In this document: in pieces, positions 17,098 through 28,179 of the stretch | How the letters are laid out: the number at the start of each line of letters is the position of its first letter | Position numbering within the stretch: the stretch's first letter is position 1 | Assembly (NCBI GenBank): GCA_902825875.1 | Contig: CADECP010000004.1 | Location: 62,001-126,000 of the forward strand | DNA: 64,000 bases | Source: an uncultured Acidobacteriota bacterium | Lineage (GTDB): Bacteria > Acidobacteriota > Blastocatellia > RBC074 | Direction: 5' to 3' | Made by a program: the position numbers and the translations under genes | The notes under the pieces: model-generated | Seen by the model: only the letters and a program-made list of their open reading frames with translations | Told to the model about the DNA's origin: nothing | Database searches by the model: none

Positions 17098-18495
17098 ATG
17101 AGTGCTGCACCGGTTCTGATTTTTATTCTTGGTTGTTTCGCCTGGGCGCTCTATTTCCGGCTTCGGAATGCTTTTTTGCGTGTGTACAGCGTGTTCTTTT
17201 TGATCCTGGTCGTTTATGCAACCAACAAAGCTTATTACGGAATTTCGCCTGAAATGTCCGAAGGCACATTCAGCCCTTTAAGCCTGGCACGATGGGGAGC
17301 ACTAATCGTGTTTGCGGTGTTTGCCTGGCGACTAAAAGCTCCCGAAAAGTTCCAATCCGATGTCGCACTTGGATTCATTGTCTTGCTGTTATTGGCTGAT
17401 ATGTTTTTTTCGGCCTTTTACGCGGACAGTTTCAGCTATTCGTTCTTGAGAACCTTGAGCTTTATCCTGCTGGCATACGCTGTGGTGAAAGGCATGACGA
17501 TTTACTTTTTCAGCAGCGTCAATTGCCTGCACTTTTTCCAACTAAAATACTACGCGGCCTGGATTATGCTGGCTCCGGCGTTGGTGATGTTGGTGTCAGG
17601 ATTGGGTTATGGAATCACGATCATCATGAATCAGTATGCTGGCTTCTTCGGAAATCAAAATATGTTCGGCACGTTCTCGGCGTTGATTACCCCTTACGTT
17701 TTATTCCATTGGCGAGTGGTCGCTCAAAAAAGATGGGAAAAATGGATGGACGGCGGATTGCTGTTAATCATCCTGGCAGGTTTGTGGTTTTCAAATTCCC
17801 GAAACGGCATCAGTTCATGCGTAATTGCAGTTTCTACTTATTTCTTTGTCGTCAACCTGCAAAACCGTATCAAAATACTGGCTGCAGCAGTCGTTATGGT
17901 AACTGCGCTTGCCATTTCTCCAAGTTTGAAAAGCGACCTGATTACATTCGTTCGCAAAGGAACCGATAAATCGTTTCAGGTGACAGACTTTGCTTCTCAG
18001 CTTAACGAAGAACAGCGATTCAAAATGTGGAAAGGCGTTTGGCCGCTATTCTGGAAACAGAAACTTACCGGTTACGGTTTTGCCTCTTCTCACCTGCTTG
18101 TTTTCCCGTTTACCAAAGACGAAGAAGCCGGTCGCGCGCTCCACAACAGTTACCTGGAAATTTTTGGCGATCTGGGTTTGCCCGGATTGATTTTGTTGTT
18201 GCTGCTTATTTGTCGAGTTGCGGGACAATCCGTAACCTTAACCCAACGCCGAGGAGAGTATCTGGAACGGAACATCAATGCAGTTTTTATTTCCGTCTTT
18301 GTCGCTGGCCTGGCAAATGCGTTTTTTGAAAGCTGGATGTTCTCTGTCGGTAATCTGACTTCGCTGATGTTCTGGGTTCCTGTGGCCGGAGTGGTAGCCA
18401 GATGGACCTGGCGCACAGACGCGGCAAAGCGTACGCCGCAATTTGCAGAAAATACAACTTACAAATGGCAACTACATCAAGGCACAACGGCTTAA
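17098..18495 (+). CDS. O-antigen ligase/polymerase-type membrane protein (Wzy/WaaL superfamily)
   Basis: 465 residues with about 10-12 hydrophobic segments. A large loop (about residues 285-345: DKSFQVTDFASQLNEEQRF, FWKQKLTGYGFASSH, EAGRALHNSYLEIFGDLGL) contains the HNSYLE motif typical of the O-antigen ligase domain. Such proteins polymerise lipid-linked repeat units or ligate them to an acceptor at the periplasmic face. With Wza/Wzc-like neighbours, a polymerase role is likelier than ligase, but sequence alone does not separate the two. It overlaps the start of the next gene by 31 bases. Confidence 0.85.
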   Translation: MSAAPVLIFILGCFAWALYFRLRNAFLRVYSVFFLILVVYATNKAYYGISPEMSEGTFSPLSLARWGALIVFAVFAWRLKAPEKFQSDVALGFIVLLLLADMFFSAFYADSFSYSFLRTLSFILLAYAVVKGMTIYFFSSVNCLHFFQLKYYAAWIMLAPALVMLVSGLGYGITIIMNQYAGFFGNQNMFGTFSALITPYVLFHWRVVAQKRWEKWMDGGLLLIILAGLWFSNSRNGISSCVIAVSTYFFVVNLQNRIKILAAAVVMVTALAISPSLKSDLITFVRKGTDKSFQVTDFASQLNEEQRFKMWKGVWPLFWKQKLTGYGFASSHLLVFPFTKDEEAGRALHNSYLEIFGDLGLPGLILLLLLICRVAGQSVTLTQRRGEYLERNINAVFISVFVAGLANAFFESWMFSVGNLTSLMFWVPVAGVVARWTWRTDAAKRTPQFAENTTYKWQLHQGTTA

Positions 18496-20069
18496 GAAAC
18501 TCCGACAAACAATTTACCTGGTTGTTGACGTTGGCCATCGTGGCCACGGTCGTTTATCACGCTTACGCCATTGCGCGCATTCCGGCTTTTCCAACCGATG
18601 ACGACGGCGCGTATGCCGCCGCCGGTTATCAAATCTGGCAGACCGGAAAACCCGGCGTTGCGGGTTATAAAAGCGTGGCCGGAATGGGCGAAGACATTTA
18701 CGTGCTCGGCCATATTGGCGCAGCGGTTCAAGGCATTTTTACTTACTGGTTTGGCGTTGATGTTAAAAACGCTCTGCTGCCATCTTTCTTGATCGGCGTT
18801 GCTTCGCTTATCGCGCTTTTCCTGCTTGGCAAGGAATTGTGGGGACTCAAAGCCGGCTTACTGGCGGCGCTATTGTTTTCGTTATCGGGCATCTTTTTTA
18901 ACGCATCTCACTCTGCTCGCCCGGATTTGTTGGTCGCATTCTTTTTGTTGGTCGCATTCTGGCTGGTCGCGTCTGCGCTGAACGAAACTCCATTTCAAAA
19001 ATTATTTCTGGCCGGGTTGATAATGGGAATCAGCGGAGACGCTCATCCCAATGGTTTTCTGCTGGCTCCGTTGCCTTATGTTTTTTGGATTCTGGCGAAA
19101 CGGCCTGGCTGGAATTTGCTGTGGCGCGGAACGCTGCTTTATGCGCTTGGCGGTTTGTTTGGAGTCACCTATTGGCTGGCAAGACATTACTGGCCTCAGA
19201 CGGCGGCTTTTCACCGACAAAGTTCAGTGCATGGATTGGCGACCCACGGCATCAAAATACTTGATCGCGGAATCACCGGCGCAATCGGCGCAGAGTTGCA
19301 ACGCTACCTGAATTGGTTTTGGAACGCGCGAGGTCATCGCCATTTGCTGGAAGGAATCTGTGTACTGGCCAGTGGAGCGTATTTGCTGTGGCGAGGCGGG
19401 CGAACTGAAAAAGCCATCGTTTTGACTTGGGTAGCTTTTTTCCTGATTGCGGCTGCGTTGATGAGCAATTCATTCGGCTGGTATCTGATTTTTGCCTGGC
19501 CGATGTTTGCGCTCTGGATGGCCAGAGCGTTTGAGATGGTTTCATGGCAATGGGTCAAGCGTGGTGCATTGGCAGCGGTGATCGCAGCCTATTTATTCAA
19601 CCTGGGCGTTTGGCATTGGAAAGCTCGTCAGGAAACGTCACTGCAAACGCGGTTAAGCGAATTACGCTCCACGATTCCGGCGACTGAGCCAGTTTTTGCC
19701 AGCGCCGGATTGTGGTTTGCGTTTTGGGACAGAGATTTTACGCACGAACCTTATCTGCCATTTCGAGAAATCGAAGCGAAGTTATACCCGGAAACGGGAC
19801 TCACCGGATGGGAAGCCGAGCAGCGCAAATTGGGCTGGCGTTACATTGTCGCGTATGGAAATTTGCGGCGAATGCTGGACCCGGAATTCCCCGTCGAACA
19901 AATGCTGGCGGTTGAACCATGGCGCAATCGTAAAGAAGAGGTGATGACCGCACGCAATTTTTCGTTAAAGCGTTGTTCGGTGATCGCTCGACTTCGTTCA
20001 CAGGATGAAACCATCACCGTATTTCGGGTCAATGACGCCGATCAAACCTCAGCGACAAACCTTCCCTGA
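18465..20069 (+). CDS. Membrane glycosyltransferase, GT39/ArnT-like (PMT family)
   Basis: 534 residues. I chose ATG 18465 (MATTSRHNGLRNSD); the start lies inside the end of the preceding gene. An early luminal motif PTDDDGAYAAAGYQIWQTG carries the acidic pair that in GT39/GT83 enzymes binds the polyprenyl-phosphate sugar donor or acceptor. It is followed by many transmembrane helices (KNALLPSFLIGVASLIALFL and others) and a small soluble C-terminal part. The expected role is transfer of a sugar from a polyprenyl-phosphate donor in the periplasm, decorating the polysaccharide or lipid. The substrate is unknown. Confidence 0.8.
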   Translation: MATTSRHNGLRNSDKQFTWLLTLAIVATVVYHAYAIARIPAFPTDDDGAYAAAGYQIWQTGKPGVAGYKSVAGMGEDIYVLGHIGAAVQGIFTYWFGVDVKNALLPSFLIGVASLIALFLLGKELWGLKAGLLAALLFSLSGIFFNASHSARPDLLVAFFLLVAFWLVASALNETPFQKLFLAGLIMGISGDAHPNGFLLAPLPYVFWILAKRPGWNLLWRGTLLYALGGLFGVTYWLARHYWPQTAAFHRQSSVHGLATHGIKILDRGITGAIGAELQRYLNWFWNARGHRHLLEGICVLASGAYLLWRGGRTEKAIVLTWVAFFLIAAALMSNSFGWYLIFAWPMFALWMARAFEMVSWQWVKRGALAAVIAAYLFNLGVWHWKARQETSLQTRLSELRSTIPATEPVFASAGLWFAFWDRDFTHEPYLPFREIEAKLYPETGLTGWEAEQRKLGWRYIVAYGNLRRMLDPEFPVEQMLAVEPWRNRKEEVMTARNFSLKRCSVIARLRSQDETITVFRVNDADQTSATNLP

Positions 20070-20081
20070 TTTTTGCCAACC

Positions 20082-21284
20082 GTGACCAACGTACTTTTCA
20101 ACGCACTGGCTTCGACTGCCGGAGGCGGCGTGACATATCTGCGAAATGTGTTGCCGCTGCTTGGCCGCACTGACGCAGCGCAACATTACCTGGCGCTTGT
20201 GCCGCCATCTCAGTTGAGTGAATTCGCCCCGCTATCGAACGAGCGAATGAAGGTCGAAACTGTGGCAATCGGCGGCGCGCTGAAACGAATGTGGTGGGAA
20301 CAAACAGGATTGCGACGCTTGCTGAAATCGGAAAGTGTCAACGTGCTGGTTTCGCTTGGCAATTTCGCTTTGCTGGCTTCTCCAGTTTCGCAAATTCTAT
20401 TCAACCGCAACGATCTGTTCTTTTCAGAAAATTTCGAGAGCGATTTGCAGCGTCGCCGATTGCGGAGTGAACTGCTCGCTCATCGGTTCAAAAGCTGGCT
20501 GGCGCGTGAATCCATCAAACAAGCAACAGTCAACGTTACCCCGACAGAAGCTTTTGCTGAACGCATCCGACCTTGTGTGAAGTTGAAACAAGACAACATT
20601 GAAACGCTTCGTTTCGGTTTTGATTCAGAACGTTTTGTGGCGAACCAACAACCTTTACCGGAAACGCTGCTTGCCAAATTGGATTTGCGCGACGGTTGCC
20701 GCCGTGTGTTGTTTGTCAGCCATTACAATTATTTCCGAAACTTTGAAACCTTGATTCGCGCGTTACCGATTATCAAATCGCGGCTGCGACAACAGACGGG
20801 CGAAACCGTGCAATTGGTTTTAACCACTGACATCCGGCGCGGTGCGATTTATGGCGGGTACGATGCGACAGCGGCGGCGGAGTTGATTGACCGGCTGGGC
20901 GTGCGCGATGACATAGCCATGTTGGGAGCAGCGGATTACGACCATCTGCATCAACTGTACAAACTCTGTGACGTGTTCGTTTGCCCGTCGTATTCTGAAA
21001 GCTTCGGCCATCCGCTGGTCGAAGCGATGGCTTCGGGCGTGCCTGTGGTTTCGGCTGATTTGCCAGTGCATAGAGAAATTTGCGGCGATGCAGCCGTTTA
21101 CTTCAACGTGTTTGACGAAAGGAATTTGGCTGAACGATGCGTTCAGGTGCTTGCCGATAAAAAACTCAGCGCCCGGTTGAGCGGGCAAGGATTGGAACAA
21201 AGCCAGATGTTTTCCTGGAGCGAGCACGTTCGCCAATTGACGGCGTTGATTGCCCGCGTGGCCGAGTCAGTAACTCGCGCGTAA
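20082..21284 (+). CDS. Glycosyltransferase family 4
   Basis: About 400 residues. The start may be GTG 20082 (VTNVLFNALAST) or TTG 20073; neither has a clear ribosome site. GT-B fold traits are present: an N-terminal half with NALASTAGGGVTYLRN, and a C-terminal nucleotide-sugar domain with VLFVSHYNYFRNFETLIRAL, YKLCDVFVCPSYSESFGHPL and VEAMASGVPVVSADLPVHRE, the last containing the conserved Glu pair region EX7E of GT4. It probably adds one sugar to the growing lipid-linked repeat unit in the cytoplasm. Genes before and after are within a few bases, consistent with one operon. Confidence 0.88.
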   Translation: MTNVLFNALASTAGGGVTYLRNVLPLLGRTDAAQHYLALVPPSQLSEFAPLSNERMKVETVAIGGALKRMWWEQTGLRRLLKSESVNVLVSLGNFALLASPVSQILFNRNDLFFSENFESDLQRRRLRSELLAHRFKSWLARESIKQATVNVTPTEAFAERIRPCVKLKQDNIETLRFGFDSERFVANQQPLPETLLAKLDLRDGCRRVLFVSHYNYFRNFETLIRALPIIKSRLRQQTGETVQLVLTTDIRRGAIYGGYDATAAAELIDRLGVRDDIAMLGAADYDHLHQLYKLCDVFVCPSYSESFGHPLVEAMASGVPVVSADLPVHREICGDAAVYFNVFDERNLAERCVQVLADKKLSARLSGQGLEQSQMFSWSEHVRQLTALIARVAESVTRA

Positions 21285-21295
21285 GCAAGTGGTGA

Positions 21296-22216
21296 ATGAA
21301 ACAAACGATGATTGCCCAACCCAACAAGCTTCCAGTTTCAGTAATCGTTCCCGTCAAAAACGAAGAGCGCAATGTTGCTGCCTGTCTGGAAAGCGTCGCG
21401 TGGGCTGACGAAATCTGGCTGGTGGATTCGCACAGCACAGATCGAACCTGCGAAATCGCCGAACTGTTTTGCGCCAAAGTTGTTCAATTCGATTACACCG
21501 GCGGTTTTCCGAAAAAGAAAAACTGGGCGCTTCAGAATTTGCCGTTCAAACACGAATGGGTTTTGTTGCTGGATGCCGACGAACGAGTGATGCCGGAACT
21601 GCAAACCGAAATTGCAGACGTGTTGAATCGTACGAATACTGCCGACGGGTATTACCTGAATCGGCGGCTGATCTTTCTTGGTCGTTGGATCAAACATTGC
21701 GGATGGTATCCAAGCTGGAACTTGCGCTTGTTCAAACACAGGCTTGGGCGTTTTGAACGTCCGCACGCCGAAGACGTGGAAAACGCTGGCGATGTGGAAG
21801 TTCACGAACATGTTTTGTTGGACGGACGCGCCGAGTATTTGAAACACGATCTGTTGCACGAAGATTTCAAAAGCATCTATCACTTCATCGAGCGCCATAA
21901 TCGTTACTCAAACTGGGAAGCGCAGGTTTATTCAAACCTAGCCGCTGGCGATTCGGGCGCAAGCAGCGTGCAAGCTTCGTTGTTCGGTTCGCCAATCGAA
22001 CGCAAACGATTCATCAAACGATTGTGGGCGCGGCTGCCGTTTCGCCCGATGCTGCGGTTTGTCTGGATGTACTTTATCAAGCTTGGCTTTCTGGACGGAC
22101 GCGCCGGGCTGATTTTCTGCACGCTGATGACAATGCACGAAGCTGTGATTGCGGCGAAGATTTACGAGCAAAGCCTTTCAGCCAAACACCAACCTCCAAC
22201 CTCCAACAACCAATAA
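21296..22216 (+). CDS. Glycosyltransferase family 2, WaaE/KdtX-like
   Basis: 306 residues with the GT-A start PVSVIVPVKNEERNVAACLES, nucleotide-binding DEIWLVDSHSTDRT and the metal-binding DADE (WVLLLDADERVMPE). LGRWIKHCGWYPSWNLRLF and HEDFKSIYHFIERHNRYSN are characteristic of the WaaE/KdtX branch of glucosyltransferases. The C-terminal part has hydrophobic segments suggesting membrane association. The last residues (KHQPPTSNNQ) come from a CCAACCT-type repeat at 22186-22212 that runs up to the asnB start, so the true C-terminus is partly repeat-encoded. Confidence 0.88.
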   Translation: MKQTMIAQPNKLPVSVIVPVKNEERNVAACLESVAWADEIWLVDSHSTDRTCEIAELFCAKVVQFDYTGGFPKKKNWALQNLPFKHEWVLLLDADERVMPELQTEIADVLNRTNTADGYYLNRRLIFLGRWIKHCGWYPSWNLRLFKHRLGRFERPHAEDVENAGDVEVHEHVLLDGRAEYLKHDLLHEDFKSIYHFIERHNRYSNWEAQVYSNLAAGDSGASSVQASLFGSPIERKRFIKRLWARLPFRPMLRFVWMYFIKLGFLDGRAGLIFCTLMTMHEAVIAAKIYEQSLSAKHQPPTSNNQ

Positions 22217-22218
22217 TT

Positions 22219-24123
22219 ATGTGCGGAATCTGCGGCATCACTGGCAATGTTGACCCAAACGTCATCGAACGAATGACGTTCAGTTTGACGCATCGCGGGC
22301 CGGATGATGGAGGCACGGAAATCTTTCCAAATCACAAACTGGCGCTTGGCCATCGCCGGTTGAGCATCATTGATCTTTCAACTTCAGGCCGCCAGCCAAT
22401 GAGTAACGAAGACGGCACGGTCTGGATCAGTTTCAACGGAGAGATTTACAACTACCGCGAATTGAAAGCCGAACTCGATCCGCAACGACACAGTTTCGCT
22501 TCGCAAACAGACAGCGAAGTTCTGCTGCACCTTTACGAAGAGCGCGGAGTCGAAAGCTTCAAACTGCTTAACGGCATGTTTGCCTTTGCACTATTTGACG
22601 CGCGGCGCGAACGGTTGTTTCTGGTGCGCGACCATCTTGGCGTCAAGCCGCTCTATTACGCCGAAGTCAACGGCCAATTGCTGTTCGGTTCTGAAATCAA
22701 AGCGATTCTGGCGGCGGGCGTTTACTCGCCGGAAATTGATTGGCAATCAGCACACGACTTTTTTTCGTTTTTGTATGTGCCTGCGCCACAAACAATCTTT
22801 CGCGGAATTCACGCGCTGCCGCCAGCTCATTGGTTGGAATACGATCTGCGCGCGCGGCGTGTGGAGAAGCTGGAACCGTACTGGCAAATTGCCGACTGGA
22901 AATTCGGCGACATAAAAACCGACGAGCGCGAATTGCAAGTCGAACTTCGTCGGTTGATGACCGATGCGGTTGAAAAGCAGATGATGGCGGATGTGCCGCT
23001 GGGAGCTTTTCTTTCAGGCGGAGTTGATTCCAACGTGATTGTTGGCTTGATGGCTTCACAGTCGAAGCAAGTCAAAACCTTCACCGTGCTGTTCGACGAA
23101 CCGGAGATGACTTATTACGACGAACGCGCCGAAGCCAAGCGCGTTGCCGACAAGTTCGCAACCGAACACCACGAATTGACGATTGATCTTTCACGCCCGG
23201 AAGAGATGTTGGATTTGATCGAACATTTCGATCAGCCGTTTGGCAACACGACGTTCTTTCTGACTTACCTGTTGTCGCAATACACGCGCGAATCTGTGAC
23301 TGTGGCTTTGTCTGGCGCGGGCGGAGACGAATTGTTCGGCGGTTATCCGCGTTACCGCGCGGTGCAGGCGATGAAGTATTTGCGGTTGATTCCGCGTGTG
23401 GCGGCAAAAGCTGCGCTGGCTGCGCTGTCGTTTCAAAAAGATGATTTCAACGACCGGCGGTTGCATCGCGCGCGGGCTTTGCTGGCCGGGCTGGACAGCG
23501 ATCCGGCGCGGCAATATCTGAAATGGGTTTATTACCTGGACGAAGAGCGCAAAGCGAAGCTGTTCAGCAAAGCAGGCAGCAATCAGGCTTCGCATCGGGT
23601 GCTGCAAAATCATTTGAATAACATTCCGGCTAACTGGGACGATGGTAATCGGTTTTCTTATCTGGATGTAGAAACCTTCTTGCCGGACAACCTGCTGGAA
23701 TACTCCGACAAGATGAGCATGGCCTGGGCGTTGGAATTGCGAGTGCCTTTTCTTGATCCTCGCGTGGTTGAGGTGGCGTTTCAGATTCCGTTTTCGATGA
23801 AGCTGAATCGTGCAGGCAGCAAAATGATTTTGCGAAAGACATTTGCCGATTTGATTCCGCCGGAAAACCTGAACGCGCCGAAGAAAGGTTTTAACGTGCC
23901 ACTGGGCGGTTGGATGCGGACTAAGCTGGATCGTTTTTTCGACGAACTGTTGCCGCGCGATTACGTCCGCCGCGAAGGCATTTTCGATTACAACTACATT
24001 CAACAACTGCGCGAAGAACACAGGCGAGGGCGGCGCGACAATGCTTATGAACTGTTTGCCATTCTGATTTTCGACACCTGGTATCGGAAATACATCACTC
24101 GAACGCTGCCCATGACGATGTGA
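22219..24123 (+). CDS. asnB: Asparagine synthase (glutamine-hydrolysing) / AsnB-type amidotransferase
   Basis: 634 residues starting MCGICGI; Cys2 is the N-terminal nucleophile of class II glutaminases once Met is removed. Glutaminase motifs are LAFGHRRLSI-like (LALGHRRLSIIDLS) and FNGEIYNYRELKAEL. The synthetase half has the PP-loop LSGGVDSNVI and ALSGAGGDELFGGYPRY. Members inside polysaccharide clusters often amidate uronic acids or other sugar carboxylates instead of making free asparagine, so that role is plausible here. The start is three bases after the upstream stop. Its TGA (24121-24123) is part of the first hairpin of a paired palindrome. Confidence 0.92.
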   Translation: MCGICGITGNVDPNVIERMTFSLTHRGPDDGGTEIFPNHKLALGHRRLSIIDLSTSGRQPMSNEDGTVWISFNGEIYNYRELKAELDPQRHSFASQTDSEVLLHLYEERGVESFKLLNGMFAFALFDARRERLFLVRDHLGVKPLYYAEVNGQLLFGSEIKAILAAGVYSPEIDWQSAHDFFSFLYVPAPQTIFRGIHALPPAHWLEYDLRARRVEKLEPYWQIADWKFGDIKTDERELQVELRRLMTDAVEKQMMADVPLGAFLSGGVDSNVIVGLMASQSKQVKTFTVLFDEPEMTYYDERAEAKRVADKFATEHHELTIDLSRPEEMLDLIEHFDQPFGNTTFFLTYLLSQYTRESVTVALSGAGGDELFGGYPRYRAVQAMKYLRLIPRVAAKAALAALSFQKDDFNDRRLHRARALLAGLDSDPARQYLKWVYYLDEERKAKLFSKAGSNQASHRVLQNHLNNIPANWDDGNRFSYLDVETFLPDNLLEYSDKMSMAWALELRVPFLDPRVVEVAFQIPFSMKLNRAGSKMILRKTFADLIPPENLNAPKKGFNVPLGGWMRTKLDRFFDELLPRDYVRREGIFDYNYIQQLREEHRRGRRDNAYELFAILIFDTWYRKYITRTLPMTM

Positions 24124-24205
24124 CAATTTTCCAAATTGTCATGCGCAGACTGAAGAAAAACCATTCAAAACCAATGAAGGTGTGACAATTTGGAAAATTG
24201 TCACA
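24121..24205. repeat. Paired palindromic repeat, locus A
   Basis: The first hairpin (24121-24141) has arms TGACAATTT/AAATTGTCA with loop TCC; the second (24181-24205) has arms TGTGACAATTT/AAATTGTCACA with loop GGA. The same core occurs at 41202-41265 and 61653-61751, always as a close pair between co-directional genes. The first hairpin supplies the asnB stop codon. The layout resembles REP/BIME-type doublets; no transposase is present in the window. Confidence 0.9.
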
Positions 24206-24215
24206 CGGCAAAAGG

Positions 24216-26353
24216 ATGAAACAAGTAATTCAAAATTTTCGCTCCGGCGTGCTGAAAGTGGACGATGTGCCGGAAACGATTTGTCGCAGCGGCGGCGTGT
24301 TGGTCGGTAATGTCGCTTCGCTGGTCAGCGCGGGGACGGAAAAAATGACCGTTGATCTGGCGCAAAAATCGCTGGTTGGCAAAGCGGCAGAACGCCCCGA
24401 TTTGGTTAAACAGGTTTGGGCGAAGCTTCGCAAAGATGGCTTGATGGCAACCTTGCGAACGGTCAAAGCGAAACTCGATACACCTGTGGCGCTTGGGTAC
24501 AGTTGCGCTGGCATCGTGCGCGAAGTCGGGCGCGGCGTCGAAAACTTTCAAGTCGGCGACCGCGTGGCCTGCGCTGGAATGAATTACGCTTCGCATGCCG
24601 AAACGATCTTTGTGCCGAAAAACCTGGCGGTCAAAATTCCAGACGGAGTTAGTTTTGATGAAGCGGCGTTTGTCACGTTGGGCGCGATAGCTCTGCAAGG
24701 CGTGCGAACGGCGGAAGTGAAACTCGGCGATGCAGTGGCGGTTATCGGTCTTGGCTTGCTCGGCCAATTGACCGTGCAGGTTTTGAAAGCCGCCGGTTGT
24801 CGAGTGATTGGAATTGATTTGGAAGCGAGCAAAGTTGCGTTGGCGCGCGAGTTCGGTTGCGACGCCGCTGCGCTACGCAGTGAGGACGTTGAAGCAGCGG
24901 TCAAACAATTCACCGATTCATTTGGCGCTGACGCTGTGATTGTGACTGCGGCGGCGGACACCAACGATCCGATTGAATTGGCCGGAGTGATTGCTCGTGA
25001 CCGCGCTGTGGTTTCGATGGTCGGCGCTGTGCGGATGGACGTTCCGCGCAAGGTTTATTACGAAAAGGAATTGCAATTGCGGCTGTCGCGGTCTTACGGA
25101 CCGGGGCGTTACGACGCCGATTACGAAGAGCGCGGCAAGGATTACCCAATCGGTTATGTGCGCTGGACTGAGCGCCGAAACATGCAGGAGTTCCTGCGGT
25201 TGGTCGCGGCCAAATCCGTCAAGCTGGATCGGCTGATTACTCATCGCATTCCGATTGAACAGGCTGAACAGGCTTACGAAATCATCACAGGCAAAACTCG
25301 GCAGAGTTATTTGGGAATCCTGCTGACTTATTCCGAAGCCTCTGAACGCAGCGAAAAGCTTCTGAGTTTGCGTTCGTCGGGCAAAGCCGCCGAAGTTCGA
25401 TTGGGAGTAATCGGCGCGGGCAATTTTGCCAAAAGCGTTTTGCTGCCTCGTCTGGCGAAACTTGGCGGAGTCAGTTTGGTTGGCTTGGCGACGGCAACCG
25501 GGCGAACGGCGAAAGCTGTTGGCGAACAATTCGGCTTCGCGTTTTGCACGACCGATTTTCGAGAACTGCTGCAACGCGAAGACATCAACACGGTGTTGAT
25601 TGCCACGCGGCACGACACGCACGCGGCGATGACCGCCGAAGCCATTCGCGCAGGCAAAACCGTTTTTGTCGAAAAACCTCTGGCTACGACTGAAGAAGCT
25701 TTGGCTGAAGTTGTTGCCGCAGTTGAGCAAAATCAAGGCCGGGTGTTGGTTGGATTCAATCGCCGCTTTTCTTCGCTGGCGTCGGAGATGAAACAGTTTT
25801 TTGACGACGCTGGATCGTTGGCGATCACTTACCGCATCAACGCCGGAGAGATTCCGAAAGAAAGTTGGATTCAACAGGACGAAGGCGGCGGGCGCATCGT
25901 TGGCGAAGTTTGCCACTTCGTGGACTTGCTGCAATTTCTGACTTCATCCGAACCGACGGAAGTTTTTGCTTATCGCAACGCGGTAGGCGCAGACACCTTG
26001 AGCATAGTCATCAAATTCAGCGACGGTTCGGTTGGCAACATCAATTACTTTTCAACCGGTGATCGCGGGTTGCCAAAAGAGCGTGTTGAAGTTTTCGGCG
26101 GCGGACGCTCAGCGGTGCTGGATGATTTTCGGCTGCTGGAATTGTGGCGCGACGGCAAGCGCAAAACTTCCAAACGAATGTCGCAAGACAAAGGCTTCGA
26201 TCAGGAGTTGGCGGAATTTGTTGCTGCGGTTCGCTTAGGCGAAGAAATGCCGATTGATTGGCGCAGCTTGGTGATGACGACGCTGGCGACGTTGCGGATT
26301 GAAGATTCGCTGCGAAGCGGGAAGCCGGAAGCTGTCAGTTTGGGAGCGCAGAC

Positions 26354-26357
<4 letters not shown>
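24216..26357 (+). CDS. Bi-domain oxidoreductase: zinc-type alcohol dehydrogenase fused to Gfo/Idh/MocA
   Basis: 713 residues from ATG 24216. The N-terminal half (about 1-375) is an MDR-type dehydrogenase: VALGYSCAGIVREVGRG, VGDRVACAG and the cofactor loop AVIGLGLLGQL. The C-terminal half (about 390-713) is Gfo/Idh/MocA: RLGVIGAGNFAKSVLLPRL, DTHAAMTAEAI and the EKP motif VFVEKPLATT. Fused proteins of this type recur in surface-polysaccharide clusters beside heparinase/alginate-lyase-type genes. They are thought to oxidise or epimerise nucleotide sugars, though I know no firmly established reaction. The gene overlaps the next by four bases (TTGA), so translation is probably coupled. Confidence 0.9.
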
Positions 26358-28117
<1,760 letters not shown>

Positions 28118-28125
28118 TGTGATGG

Positions 28126-28167
28126 GCGGACGGGAACGTCCGCGGACCAGGCGGACAGAATGTCCGC
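28126..28167. repeat. Tandem GCGGAC hairpins
   Basis: Two adjacent palindromes: GCGGACG-GGAA-CGTCCGC (28126-28143) and GCGGACA-GAA-TGTCCGC (28151-28167), in the 62-base gap between the heparinase-type and glycosyltransferase genes. The shared arm and different loops look like a second dispersed palindromic family. They are followed by no T-run, so a terminator role is unlikely. Confidence 0.8.
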
Positions 28168-28179
28168 GCTCCGGCAATT

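Noticed and set aside
24121-24205. Intrinsic terminators at the paired GACAATTT palindromes
   Set aside because: The stems are AT-rich at the loop and have no following T-run, and locus A and B lie just ahead of co-directional genes.
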